DNA of 64,000 bases from contig NW_008705561.1 in assembly GCF_000186865.1 (NCBI RefSeq), forward strand, positions 2,681,619 to 2,745,618, written 5' to 3'. This DNA is from Aureococcus anophagefferens. Taxonomy: Eukaryota; Sar; Pelagophyceae; Pelagomonadales; Pelagomonadaceae. The position numbers were made by a program, and so were the translations under genes. The notes under the pieces are model-generated. The model ran no database searches, was not told where the DNA came from, and was given only the letters and a program-made list of their open reading frames with translations. Each line of letters begins with the position of its first letter. Position 1 is the stretch's first letter. Shown here in pieces: positions 1 through 8,361 of the stretch.

Positions 1-53
1 ACTGGACGAACCGCTTCGCCGTGGCCAAGGCCAACGGGTGGAAGGGCTTCTAA
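1..53 (+). CDS. 3' end of an unidentified protein (partial)
   Basis: The reading frame starting at base 3 encodes a short tail (WTNRFAVAKANGWKGF) and stops with TAA at 51-53. The rest of the gene lies upstream of the window. The tail is too short to assign a family. It is called coding because codon use matches the GC-rich neighbours and because the next gene on the opposite strand ends ten bases later, the tight convergent arrangement seen elsewhere here. It could equally be a chance frame. Confidence 0.35.
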   Translation, partial: WTNRFAVAKANGWKGF

Positions 54-62
54 CACGGAGCG

Positions 63-827
63 TTAGTAGAAGGGCGCGACGCAGCCGGGCGGCTCGCAGC
101 CGCCGCGCTCGTCGGGGTCGGGGCCCGGGTCGTCCGGGTCCGACACCTTCGGCGGCCCGCCGAACCAGGCGAAGAAGGACTGGCCCCGGTCGCGCTCCAC
201 GGCGTCGGCGGCGCGCCGGTACAGGTCCTGGTCCAGCGGCGCCTCCTGCCAGCCGCCGACGCCCGCGGCGAGGCTGCTCCCGCCGTCGACGGACGTCTCG
301 TAGATGGCGTCCGTGAGCCCGCCGCGGTCCCCGGACGCGAGGTAGGCCGCGAAGGAGTCGGCGAGCCTGTCGCGCGCCGACGGCTCCACGGCGAGCTTCC
401 CCAGCTCGACGTCGTCGTCGACGTCCGCGGAGTCGCGCTGCTCGACCTCGACGTCGAAGTAGCAGTCCCGCGTCACGCGGCCGTCGCGGCTCTGGGCCAG
501 GGACCGCGGCGTCTGCGCCTCGTCGCGATGTTCCTCGCGCGCGCTCCGATGCCGCGCGCGGAGGTAGCGCGCGCGCGCCGTCGACGCGTTCGCCAGACGC
601 GCGGCCGTCGCGTCGCTCTGGCGGATGGGCGACACGAGCGCCTCGGCGGGCGCCCGCTGCGGGTCGGCGCGATGCCACCGGTGCGGCGAGGGCGACACGC
701 TCAGCGTCACCTCCCGCTCCCGGATGGGGCCCACGCGGGACTTGGCCTTGGCCTGGCGCCGCTCCTTGGGCTGGCTCAGGGCCCACGCCACGGCCCGCGC
801 GGACTTGTTCGTGTCGTCGTCGGACAT
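63..827 (-). CDS. Hypothetical acidic protein
   Basis: A 254-residue frame starting at MSDDDTNKSARAVAWALS. An upstream in-frame Met at 860 is possible but adds only eleven residues. The N-terminal half is basic and Arg/Ala rich (RARYLRARHRSAREEHRDEA). The C-terminal half is acidic, with runs such as VDDDVELGKL and a Pro/Asp-rich end (DPDDPGPDPDERGG). No signal peptide, membrane segment or catalytic motif is visible and I do not recognise a family. An adjacent WALSQPKERR segment could be a short interaction motif. The gene is convergent with the fragment at the left edge. The 267 bp upstream, before the CCDC124-like gene, contain an AT-rich patch near 930-975 that may serve as promoter or 3' UTR. 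Confidence 0.55.
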   Translation of the reverse strand: MSDDDTNKSARAVAWALSQPKERRQAKAKSRVGPIREREVTLSVSPSPHRWHRADPQRAPAEALVSPIRQSDATAARLANASTARARYLRARHRSAREEHRDEAQTPRSLAQSRDGRVTRDCYFDVEVEQRDSADVDDDVELGKLAVEPSARDRLADSFAAYLASGDRGGLTDAIYETSVDGGSSLAAGVGGWQEAPLDQDLYRRAADAVERDRGQSFFAWFGGPPKVSDPDDPGPDPDERGGCEPPGCVAPFY

Positions 828-1094
828 GGGTCGGGCGGTTGCGCCTAGGAGGTGCGCCACATCGCCGACTTTTATCGCCTCGCAGCCCCTCCCGCCGAGA
901 AGCCCCGCATCGCGCCGCGGGTTCTCCCGAATTCGGATTATTGAACATTATCATGAACCTCTCTAAAAAAAAACACGAGCCGCGATCGGCGGCGCGGCAC
1001 GGGCCCGCCCGCGCGACGACGCCCGCGCCACCCGCGCCCCCTCCGCTCGTCGCCCCGCAACCTCGCCCCCAGGACCGTTACCTGGCAACCTAGG

Positions 1095-1808
1095 TCAGGG
1101 GGCCTGGTTCTTCGGGTTCTCGGGGCTCTTCTGCCAGAGCGTGAAGACGCGGTCCTTGAGCTGGGAGAGCTTGAGGCCCGGGTTCTCCTCCTTGAGCACG
1201 GGCATGGTCTTCTCGACGAAGGCGTTGTAGAGGACCTTGACGTTCTTCGACTCGGCGACCTTGTCGGCGACGCCGAGCATGCTGAGCGCGTTGTCCATGC
1301 CCGACGCGCCCGCGCCGTCGTCCGCGGACTTGCGGTTGTCGTTGGACCGCATCAAATCCTTGTCGCCGTCCATGACGATGCCCTTGGACGCCGCGACCTT
1401 GTCCGCGGCGGCCTTTTGCGCGGCGCGGAGCGCGAAGGCCTCGTCCTTTTGCGCGCCCGCGGCCGGTGGCGCCTTCTTCTTCTTCTCACCGCCCTTGAGG
1501 CCCGCCAGGAGCAGGTCCGACACGTCGGCGCCCTTCTTCTTCACCTTCTTGGGCTTCTTGACGCCCGCGGTCTCGGCCTCCTCCTCGGCGAGCGCCGCGC
1601 GCCGCGCCGCGTCCTTGTCGGCCTTCGCCGCGTCCTTCTCCGCGTCCTTCATGGCCTTGGCCGCGCCGCGCGAGTTGGAGCCGACGGCCCAGTTCGCCGC
1701 CTCGGCGCGCTCGTTCGCCGCGGCCTTGACGGCGTCCTTCTCCGCCTGGGCCTTCGCCTTCTTCGCGTTCGCCGCCTCGACCTTCGTGTTCACGTGCTTC
1801 GCCGGCAT
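1095..1808 (-). CDS. CCDC124/Lso2-like ribosome-associated coiled-coil protein
   Basis: A 237-residue protein. Residues 1-110 are a highly charged Lys/Ala/Glu helix with KKAKAQAEKD-type heptads. The C-terminal block contains LKEENPGLKLSQLKDRV and ends QKSPENPKNQAP. That block matches the conserved C-terminus of the CCDC124 family, which in animals ends with a very similar ENPN-x-RLSQLK...SPDNPMNQ pattern. Family members, including yeast Lso2, bind ribosomes and help dormant ribosomes recover, so a cytosolic ribosome-binding role is inferred. The length is close to the usual ~220 residues. The start is the first Met of the frame, followed directly by the basic helix. The gene lies on the same strand as the FAD monooxygenase, 148 bp away. 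Confidence 0.85.
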   Translation of the reverse strand: MPAKHVNTKVEAANAKKAKAQAEKDAVKAAANERAEAANWAVGSNSRGAAKAMKDAEKDAAKADKDAARRAALAEEEAETAGVKKPKKVKKKGADVSDLLLAGLKGGEKKKKAPPAAGAQKDEAFALRAAQKAAADKVAASKGIVMDGDKDLMRSNDNRKSADDGAGASGMDNALSMLGVADKVAESKNVKVLYNAFVEKTMPVLKEENPGLKLSQLKDRVFTLWQKSPENPKNQAP

Positions 1809-1956
1809 GATTCGGAGTTATTTCTGCGCGTCGATCGCAGCGATGCGAGATCGCTCGGTGGCAAGCGGCGGCGCGCGCGAGATCTGCGGAGGAAGCCGCT
1901 TGGCTTTTTGTGCGAGCAAAAGTTGCAGGCAAACGTTCCTTCACCAGAAACGCGCT

Positions 1957-3477
1957 TTACGTGATCGCGCCCGCGCCCGCGGCCGCCGCGGCCCGCGCGG
2001 CGTCGGCCCGGGGCTCGTCGGCGACGGCGAGCGCCGCCGGGGAGTGCGTGAGGTGCGCGTTCGCGCGCGAGAGCGCGAGCTTGGGCGCGACGGCGGCGGC
2101 GCGGTCGTCCGCGAACGCCGCGATCGCGTGTGCGATCGCCGCGGCGACGGAGGCGCGGTCCCGCGGCGGCGCGCGTTCGCCGCGGAGCTCGGGCACGCGG
2201 TAGAGCGCCCGCGCGAGGGCGAGGGCGTCGAGGAGCGCCTGGTTCGCGCCCTGGCCCTTGAAGGGGCTCATCGCGTGCGCCGCGTCTCCTACGAACACGA
2301 CGCCCGGCGGGCCCGCGTAGGTGGCGGCGTCGGCGTCGCGGATGGCGTAGGCCACGACGTCCGCCGGGTCCGTCGCCGCGAAGAGGTCGCACACGAGCGG
2401 CGGCCAGGACGGCGTCGAGCTCCGGGCGGCGGCGACGACGGCCGCGCCGGGAGCCTTCGCCGACGCGCGCGCTTTGGCCTCGTCGGGCTCGCGCCAGGAG
2501 CACTGCCACATGACGCGCGCCGTCGCGCCGGGAGCACGCTCGCACGACCCGTCCGTCGACGCCGACTCGTCGCCGTCGAAGGGCATGGAGTAGACGCGGG
2601 CCCGTTCGCCGTCGACGACCTGCCACGTGGCGCCGCGCAACTCCGGCGGCGCGGCCGCCGCGGGCGCCAGGCCGAGCGCGACGACGTAGCCGAGGTAGGA
2701 CGTTTTAGCCTCCGGCGCGGCCAGGGCCCGCACGGCGCTGTGGACGCCGTCGGCGCCGACGACGACGTCGAAGGGGCCGCGGTCGCCCGCCTCGAAGCGG
2801 AGCGTGCCCCCCTCCCCGAACCCTAGGAACCGGTGGCCGTAGCGCACGACGCCGTCGGGCAGCGCGTCGGCGACGGCGTCGCGCACGCGCCGCCGCGGGC
2901 AGACGACGTTCGCCGCGCGCCGGCTCGAGCGGCCGCCGCCCGCGCGCGCCGGCGCGTAGGTCCCGAGCGGCCGCCCCCGGCAGTCGAAGGACGCGTGGCG
3001 CGTCGGCGACGCGCCGCGCACGGCGACGCCGAGGCTCCGCAGCGCCGACGAGCCCTGCTGCAGCGTGAAGGCGTAGCCCTGGGGCCGCGCGTCGCGCGAC
3101 GCGTCGGCCTCGAAGACGACCACGGCGACGCCGCGCTGCCGGAGCGCGAGCGCGACGGCCGCGCCCGCGAGGCCGCCGCCGACGACGGCGACCTTCGGAG
3201 AGGCGTCGGCGAGCGGCGGCAGCGGCCCCGGCACGACGCCGCGCCCGTCGCAGGCGGCGCACACGGCGCGCGGCGGCGTCGTCTGCCTCTTGTGGGCGAG
3301 GCGCTTCGCCTGCCGCTGCGAGATCACGGCCGCGACGTCGCCCTCGCCGTCGCAGGCGGAGCAGACACGGTAGGATGCGAAGGCGCTCATGGTGTCGCCG
3401 GTCTCATCTTTGCCGGGGAGCTGCTGGTGCTGGTCGTAGACGAGGAGCCCATCGATCGCGCTCTCCAACTTCGTCAT
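1957..3477 (-). CDS. FAD-dependent monooxygenase with N-terminal CxxCxGxG zinc-finger segment
   Basis: A 506-residue protein. Residues about 38-82 hold two CSACDGEG/CAACDGRG motifs (C39, C42, C73, C76), resembling half of a DnaJ central zinc finger. A Rossmann FAD-binding stretch follows (VAVVGGGLAGAAVALAL, from ~96) with the acidic end VVVFEAD. A central DVVVGADGVHSAVR motif and a GDAAHAMSPFKGQGAN motif near 420 are the DG and GD fingerprints of aromatic-ring hydroxylase-type flavoprotein monooxygenases (UbiH/PHBH group). The substrate is unknown. The start at 3477 keeps both Cys motifs; MSAF about 30 codons downstream is an alternative. The zinc-finger fusion is unusual for this family and might tether the enzyme to another protein. 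Confidence 0.8.
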   Translation of the reverse strand: MTKLESAIDGLLVYDQHQQLPGKDETGDTMSAFASYRVCSACDGEGDVAAVISQRQAKRLAHKRQTTPPRAVCAACDGRGVVPGPLPPLADASPKVAVVGGGLAGAAVALALRQRGVAVVVFEADASRDARPQGYAFTLQQGSSALRSLGVAVRGASPTRHASFDCRGRPLGTYAPARAGGGRSSRRAANVVCPRRRVRDAVADALPDGVVRYGHRFLGFGEGGTLRFEAGDRGPFDVVVGADGVHSAVRALAAPEAKTSYLGYVVALGLAPAAAAPPELRGATWQVVDGERARVYSMPFDGDESASTDGSCERAPGATARVMWQCSWREPDEAKARASAKAPGAAVVAAARSSTPSWPPLVCDLFAATDPADVVAYAIRDADAATYAGPPGVVFVGDAAHAMSPFKGQGANQALLDALALARALYRVPELRGERAPPRDRASVAAAIAHAIAAFADDRAAAVAPKLALSRANAHLTHSPAALAVADEPRADAARAAAAAGAGAIT

Positions 3478-3590
3478 GCACTTCAACACACCACGGGTCG
3501 CAGCCGCCGAACCGTCGCTCGAGGACCCGCACAACGCCAGTCGACGCGCCGCGGGGCCGTCGGAGTCCGCCCAATCGCGCTTACGCGTGC

Positions 3591-4169
3591 CTAGCTCGAG
3601 CCGGGGATGCGGAGGACGTCGAGGAAGCGGAAGAGCGCCTTGGGGTTGCAGAGGCCGTCCATCTCGTGGACGAGGCAGTTGCCGATCTCGACGGTGTTGA
3701 GCAGCTTGGCGCCGCCGATGAGCACGCCGCCGTCCTCCTGGCCGCCGAAGCCGAAGAGGCCGCCCGTCGTGCTCCGCCCGACGGAGACCTCGCCGCCGGC
3801 CGTCACGACGCCGCCCGACTCGAAGAGCGCGTCCGCGGTCACGGGCTCGCGGATGACGTGGTAGGCGCCGAGCTGCATGACCACCTCGCCGTTGCGCGGG
3901 TCCTTGAGCTGCTGGACCACCTTGTCCTCCAGCGCCGCGAACGCGCCGTCGTTCGGCGCGAGCACCGTGTACCCGACGGCGTCGTCGAGCGACTTCCAGA
4001 GCTCCTCGTTCTGGAAGACGAGGGCGCTGAAGCTGCCGAACCCGCCGTTGAGGTGGCCCTCGACGCCCAGCGTGTCGCGGAGGAGCGTCGGTCGTCGCGC
4101 CGTGCTCTGCGGCGGCCGGAACGCCGCGGCGGCGGCGAGGAGCGCGGCGACGAGGAGCCTTTGCGGCAT
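3591..4169 (-). CDS. Secreted or plastid-targeted fasciclin (FAS1) domain protein
   Basis: A 192-residue protein with an N-terminal hydrophobic signal (PQRLLVAALLAAAAAFRPP). The Ala-Phe-Arg-Pro exit is the type that directs stramenopile proteins to the secretory route or plastid. The rest is a single FAS1 fold: the H1-like box is VGYTVLAPNDGAFAAL, followed by the helical AYHVIREPVTADALF region. The H2-like box is AKLLNTVEIGNCLVHEMDGL near the C-terminus. FAS1 domains act in adhesion or matrix association, and small single-domain versions occur in thylakoid lumens. The start is the only Met that includes the signal. The gene is divergent from the PDZ/aldo-keto reductase gene across about 550 bp. 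Confidence 0.82.
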   Translation of the reverse strand: MPQRLLVAALLAAAAAFRPPQSTARRPTLLRDTLGVEGHLNGGFGSFSALVFQNEELWKSLDDAVGYTVLAPNDGAFAALEDKVVQQLKDPRNGEVVMQLGAYHVIREPVTADALFESGGVVTAGGEVSVGRSTTGGLFGFGGQEDGGVLIGGAKLLNTVEIGNCLVHEMDGLCNPKALFRFLDVLRIPGSS

Positions 4170-4722
4170 CGTTGTTTTGAACGCTGCGACGGTGCTGCGA
4201 CGGTGCTGCGGCGCTCCGATGCGGCGGCGGTGCGCCGACGACTGCGTCCGGCGGCGCGCGGGCGCTGATGGTCCAGATCGGCCTCAAGTGTGTTGGCCGG
4301 GGTCGCGAGGTTTGGTGCTCGCGCCGACCGACGCGCTGGTGACAGGATGTGCCGCGCCCGAACCCGCCGAACCAGTCTCCGAAGGCGACGCGTGCGGCCG
4401 CCCCGCGCGCGACAAGTCGCCTTGTGCCAACACGCGCGCGACGAAGCGCGTCCGTCGGGGATTGCCGCAGTACCTAGCGGAGACGCCGTCGAAACTATCA
4501 ACGGCGCGAAGTCGCGGCGTGCGGACGCTGTCCCGGCCGTCTCGCGAAGTGTCCGGTCGTGGACCGCTTGCTGTCTTCAATTCGACACTTCAAGCCACTT
4601 CAAGCACTCGCGCCCACACGCGACGACGTGGACATCGCATGCTCGAGGAGTGGATGCGCACCTTGTGAACTCGATCGGCAGCGGCACGATACGAGGCGAC
4701 CCGTCGCGCCGCGTCCGGCATC
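4170..4722. promoter_or_regulatory. Divergent intergenic spacer
   Basis: This 553-bp gap separates two divergently transcribed genes and probably holds both promoters. I see a short imperfect triplication of a GCTGCGACGGT-like unit at about 4183-4212. I see no convincing ORF, RNA gene or TATA-like box. The short predicted frames across it lack family motifs and look like chance frames. Confidence 0.4.
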
Positions 4723-7080
4723 ATGGCCGAGGACGCGTCGGACGGCGGGCCCATGCGCCAGGACATTGAATTCGCCGGCAACACGTCGCTCGGCATCTCC
4801 GTCGACGAGGACTTGCGAGCGCGGCGCCGGCGCCGGCGATCTTTGCGAGAGAGAAACAACAATTAACACCCGCGCCGCCCTAGGTGCACCGCGTCAACGA
4901 CCCGGAGTCGCCGGCGATCAAGAAGGCGCGCTACGGCGTCATCCACTGGCGCGTCGTCGGCGTCAACGGCGCCGCCGTCGTCGACAAGGCGGCGCTCGTC
5001 CGCGCGCTCCAGGCCGCGCCGCCGGGGCCCGTGCGGTGCGCTCCCGCGGCGTCGCATGTTCCCTTTTGACAAACCATGACGCGCAAATCCTAGGCTCACC
5101 TTCGAGGCGCCGCCGGACGAGGGCCCGATCACGTCGCCGAGCATGATGAAGCGGCAGCTCGACGCGGCGTCGGGCGACGAGCTGCTCAAGCGGCTCAAGG
5201 GCACGGTGGGCGCGCCGCCGCCCGGCGACGCCCCGGCGGCGCCGTCCATGGCGCCGGCGCCCGGCGACGCCGCGGCGCTCGCGGCGCTCGCGCGCGCCGC
5301 GGCGCCCGCGGCCGCGCCCCGCGGCGCCGGCGGCGCGGCCGTGCCCACGTTCCGCGTCGGGAGCGAGGAGATCACGCGCATCGTCGCCGGGTCCTGCACC
5401 TGGCAGCTCAACAGCAAGGACGGCGCGCGGGCCGACGACGTCGCGCGGCGCGCGTGCGCGGCGCACACCGTCGTCGGGATCCGCACGTTCGACTGCGGCG
5501 ACATCTACGCGGGCGTCGAGGAGCTCGTGGGCCGCTTCCTCGCGACGGCCCGGGGCCAGAGCCGGGCGCTGGCCGACTCCGTGCGGCTCCACACGAAAGT
5601 CGTGCCCGACGACGAGGCGCTCGTCGCGCGGCAGCGGTGCGGCGGCGAAGCGGAGTCGGCGGACGACGCGCGGCGGCGCGAGCTGGCGCTCGAGCGCTGC
5701 GTCGAGGCGTCCGTCTGGCGGTCGGCGAACCGGCTGGGCGTGGGGCGGCTGGACCTCGTGTATTTGCACTGGTGGGACTGGTCCAAGGAGGGCTTCGTCG
5801 GCGCCGTTCGAGCTTTAGAGGCGATGAAGGCGCGCGGCGTCGTCAAGGACGTGGGGCTGACGAACGTCGACGTGTCTCGGCTCCGACCGCTCTTGGAAGA
5901 GGAGGACGGGCCGGAGATCGCCTGCGTCCAGGTGAATCTGTCGGTCATCGACCACCGGCCGTCGTCGTCGGGGCTGTGCGCGCTGTGCGCGGCGCACGGC
6001 GTGCGGCTGCTGGCCCACGGCTCCCTCGCCGGCGGCCTGCTCAGCGACGACTGGCTCGGCCGGGACCCGCCGGACTACGCGTCGCTGGGGCCGGGCGTCG
6101 CGTCGAACCGCGTCCTCGTCGACGAGTTCGGCGGCTGGGACCGGTTCCAGCGCGTGCTCCGGTGCCTGAGGGCCGTCGCGGACCGCCACGCGGCGGCGCC
6201 GGGCCCGCTGACCAAGGTCACGGTGGCCATGGTCGCCGTGGCCTGGACGCTCAAGCAGACGGGCGTGTCCGCGGTCGTCCTGGGAGCGCGGAACGCAGAC
6301 CACGTCAAGGACGCGGCGCTCGCCGCGTCGTCGCTGGACCTCAGCGACGGCGACCTCGCGGACGTCGCGGCGGCGCTCGGCGGCGCGGGCGTCACGGGCG
6401 AGGTCTACGACCTCGAGCGCGACGCGCGCACGGACTTTTACCGCCTCGCGGGCTCGGGCCGCATGGGCTCGCGCGACGCGCCCGCGGACCGGAACTCGAG
6501 CCGCGCGGCGTCCGAGAGCCAGCTCGTCGAGTGCGCGCGGCGCCTGGGCCAGCTCCACGCCTGCTACGCGTCGTCCTTCCCCGACCCGCCCGACGGCGTC
6601 TTCGACGACGCCTCCGACGACAACGGTTCTAAGCGGGCCCGCGGCGCCGCCGGCGCGGCCGCCGCGCCCGCGCCGGGGCCCGGCCAGTGGACGTCGACGT
6701 CGGCCTACAGCAACCTCGCCTCGACGCAGCTCCGCGACGTGCTCCGGGGCTTCGTCTCCGAGATCGACTGCCTGCCCCAGGACCACAGCGGCGGCTCCCG
6801 GCCGGAATTCGGCGCGCCCGCGCCGCGCGTCGCCGCGCTCCGAACCTTCGCGGCGCGCATGCTCGCGTCCGCGGAGCAGGCCGTCTTCGTCGAGATGCGC
6901 AACAAGCGCCAGGGCGGCGCGCGGCGCGCGCCGCTGCGGTCCTACGACGACACGACGCGCGACGCCGCGAACGCGGCCCAGCACGCGTTCCGCGCGCGCG
7001 TCCTCGCGGCCTGCATCAACGGCGAGGCGCCCGCGGGCGTCGTCGGCGACGCGGGCCACCCGAACTGCACCCTGTCCTAG
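4723..7080 (+). CDS. PDZ-like domain fused to aldo/keto reductase
   Basis: Three exons are inferred: 4723-4818, 4884-5035 and 5094-7080 (744 residues). Intron 1 (65 bp) uses a GC donor; intron 2 (58 bp) is GT-AG and restores ...PVRLTFEAPP. Residues ~15-85 look like a PDZ domain: SLGISVDEDL, then VVGVNGAAVVDKAALVRAL and a closing PVRLTFEAPP strand. Residues ~155-530 are an aldo/keto reductase barrel with the catalytic tetrad visible: Asp and Tyr in FDCGDIYAG, Lys in LHTKVVPD, His in YLHWWDW. A further ~190-residue Ala/Asp-rich C-terminal region is unassigned. Substrate unknown. The fusion suggests a reductase recruited by a C-terminal peptide partner. Exon 1's donor position is the least certain point. 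Confidence 0.78.
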
Positions 7081-7227
7081 GAGGGACCGGGGCCGTATAA
7101 CCCAACCTTCGTCCGACCGAGATCTGAGCAGGGCGTCGGCTTTAGTTGTCATTCTACGCCACGGTCGCTGAAGCGACGGCGAAGACACGGCGCCCATGGC
7201 AATGCCAAACCTAGCTGCCATTTAAGT

Positions 7228-8229
7228 CTAAGCTAGCCTACCGTTCTTCCATTCCCAATTTGCATTGATCGGCTCCCAAATCCGGGATCCCCACGATACG
7301 GGGAGCGCAACTGGTCTGACGATGGGCGGATGCACTTTCCAGCGAAAACCAGCCTCTTTGTACCAGCCCTCCGAGTCTACTGTCGATTTGTCGTCCGTGG
7401 GATCTTCGAGGGCAAGCGCCCCGGTCAGGACAGTCATGACGACGCCAGTGTAGTCGGTGACTGTAGGGTGCCACTGTTCGATCCGGTAACCGAGCCAGCG
7501 CAGTGTAGGAATCACGGCGATCTTATCAGCGTATGAAATTTCTTCATGATCCAATTCGTCGATGTCAAACGCGTTCACGTCCTCGCCGTCGTCGTCGGGT
7601 GTGCACCGTGAGAGCACGTGAAAAAAATAGGTCCTGCGGTCTTCGCTGCTGAGCATCTCATGAAATGCCTCGTAGCGCGCCAGCCACGTGCTATCGGCGC
7701 AACGCGGGATGTTTCGCAGGCAGCACAGGCATTCGAAGTCCGTCAGCGGCTCGGGAAGTTGCGAAGCCGCCGTGGCGACTGAGCTCGAGGGCGGATGTAT
7801 TCGATACTTATCTATTCGACAAACAAATTCCGTAAATATTAAGCCGTCTGGAGCTCGCCATCCGGATTTCGATGGACACGGCCCCAAAAAAACGCTGTTC
7901 AAATTGGCTACGACGGAGAAAACCGGCTCCGTTCCCTCTTTTGAGCTGCACTCCAAGACGGAATAACCCAGGTCGCAGAGCACCGGAATCAGAGTTTCGG
8001 CGTTTGAGCGGTGGATTTCGTCCAGCTTCCAAAACGGCAAGTTCACATCGGTATTGCTGAGAATTTCTCCGAGTGCTTCTCTGTTGCGCTCGTTGAGAGC
8101 GACGTCGAGGCGCTGCAGGCGCTTCAACCTTTCCTTGTGCTCCCCGAGCCGCCGGCCGAGGTCGAGGTGCTCGCAGACGACCCGCAGCGCTTTCGAGCGC
8201 GTCGTCTCGCGCGCTGCCCGCTTTGCCAT
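7228..8229 (-). CDS. Orphan protein in lower-GC patch
   Basis: A 333-residue frame starting MAKRAARETTRSKALR; an upstream Met at 8283 is also in frame. It has no signal peptide or membrane segment. Visible features are a basic leucine-rich N-terminal helix (LDLGRRLGEHKERLKRLQRL), a Cys cluster (FECLCCLRNIPRC), and aromatic-rich repeats of a WxxLGY theme: CDLGYSVLECSS, then LRWLGYRIEQWHP and GWYKEAGFRW. The two 'LGY + E' segments suggest an internally duplicated fold. I do not recognise the family. Codon use is less GC-biased than in the flanking genes, hinting at a younger or acquired gene. The start lies about 130 bp from the divergent EF-hand gene. Confidence 0.6.
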   Translation of the reverse strand: MAKRAARETTRSKALRVVCEHLDLGRRLGEHKERLKRLQRLDVALNERNREALGEILSNTDVNLPFWKLDEIHRSNAETLIPVLCDLGYSVLECSSKEGTEPVFSVVANLNSVFLGPCPSKSGWRAPDGLIFTEFVCRIDKYRIHPPSSSVATAASQLPEPLTDFECLCCLRNIPRCADSTWLARYEAFHEMLSSEDRRTYFFHVLSRCTPDDDGEDVNAFDIDELDHEEISYADKIAVIPTLRWLGYRIEQWHPTVTDYTGVVMTVLTGALALEDPTDDKSTVDSEGWYKEAGFRWKVHPPIVRPVALPVSWGSRIWEPINANWEWKNGRLA

Positions 8230-8361
8230 AATATTATTCAAAATGGCTGCCGATGCTCGAGTTGTTGCACTTTTCGTATCCACAGGCCTCTCCTAGCGCA
8301 CGACGATAGCGCAACAGTGGGCTGCCCTCGCGTGGTCGGGGGCCGCGCCGCAGCGACCACC

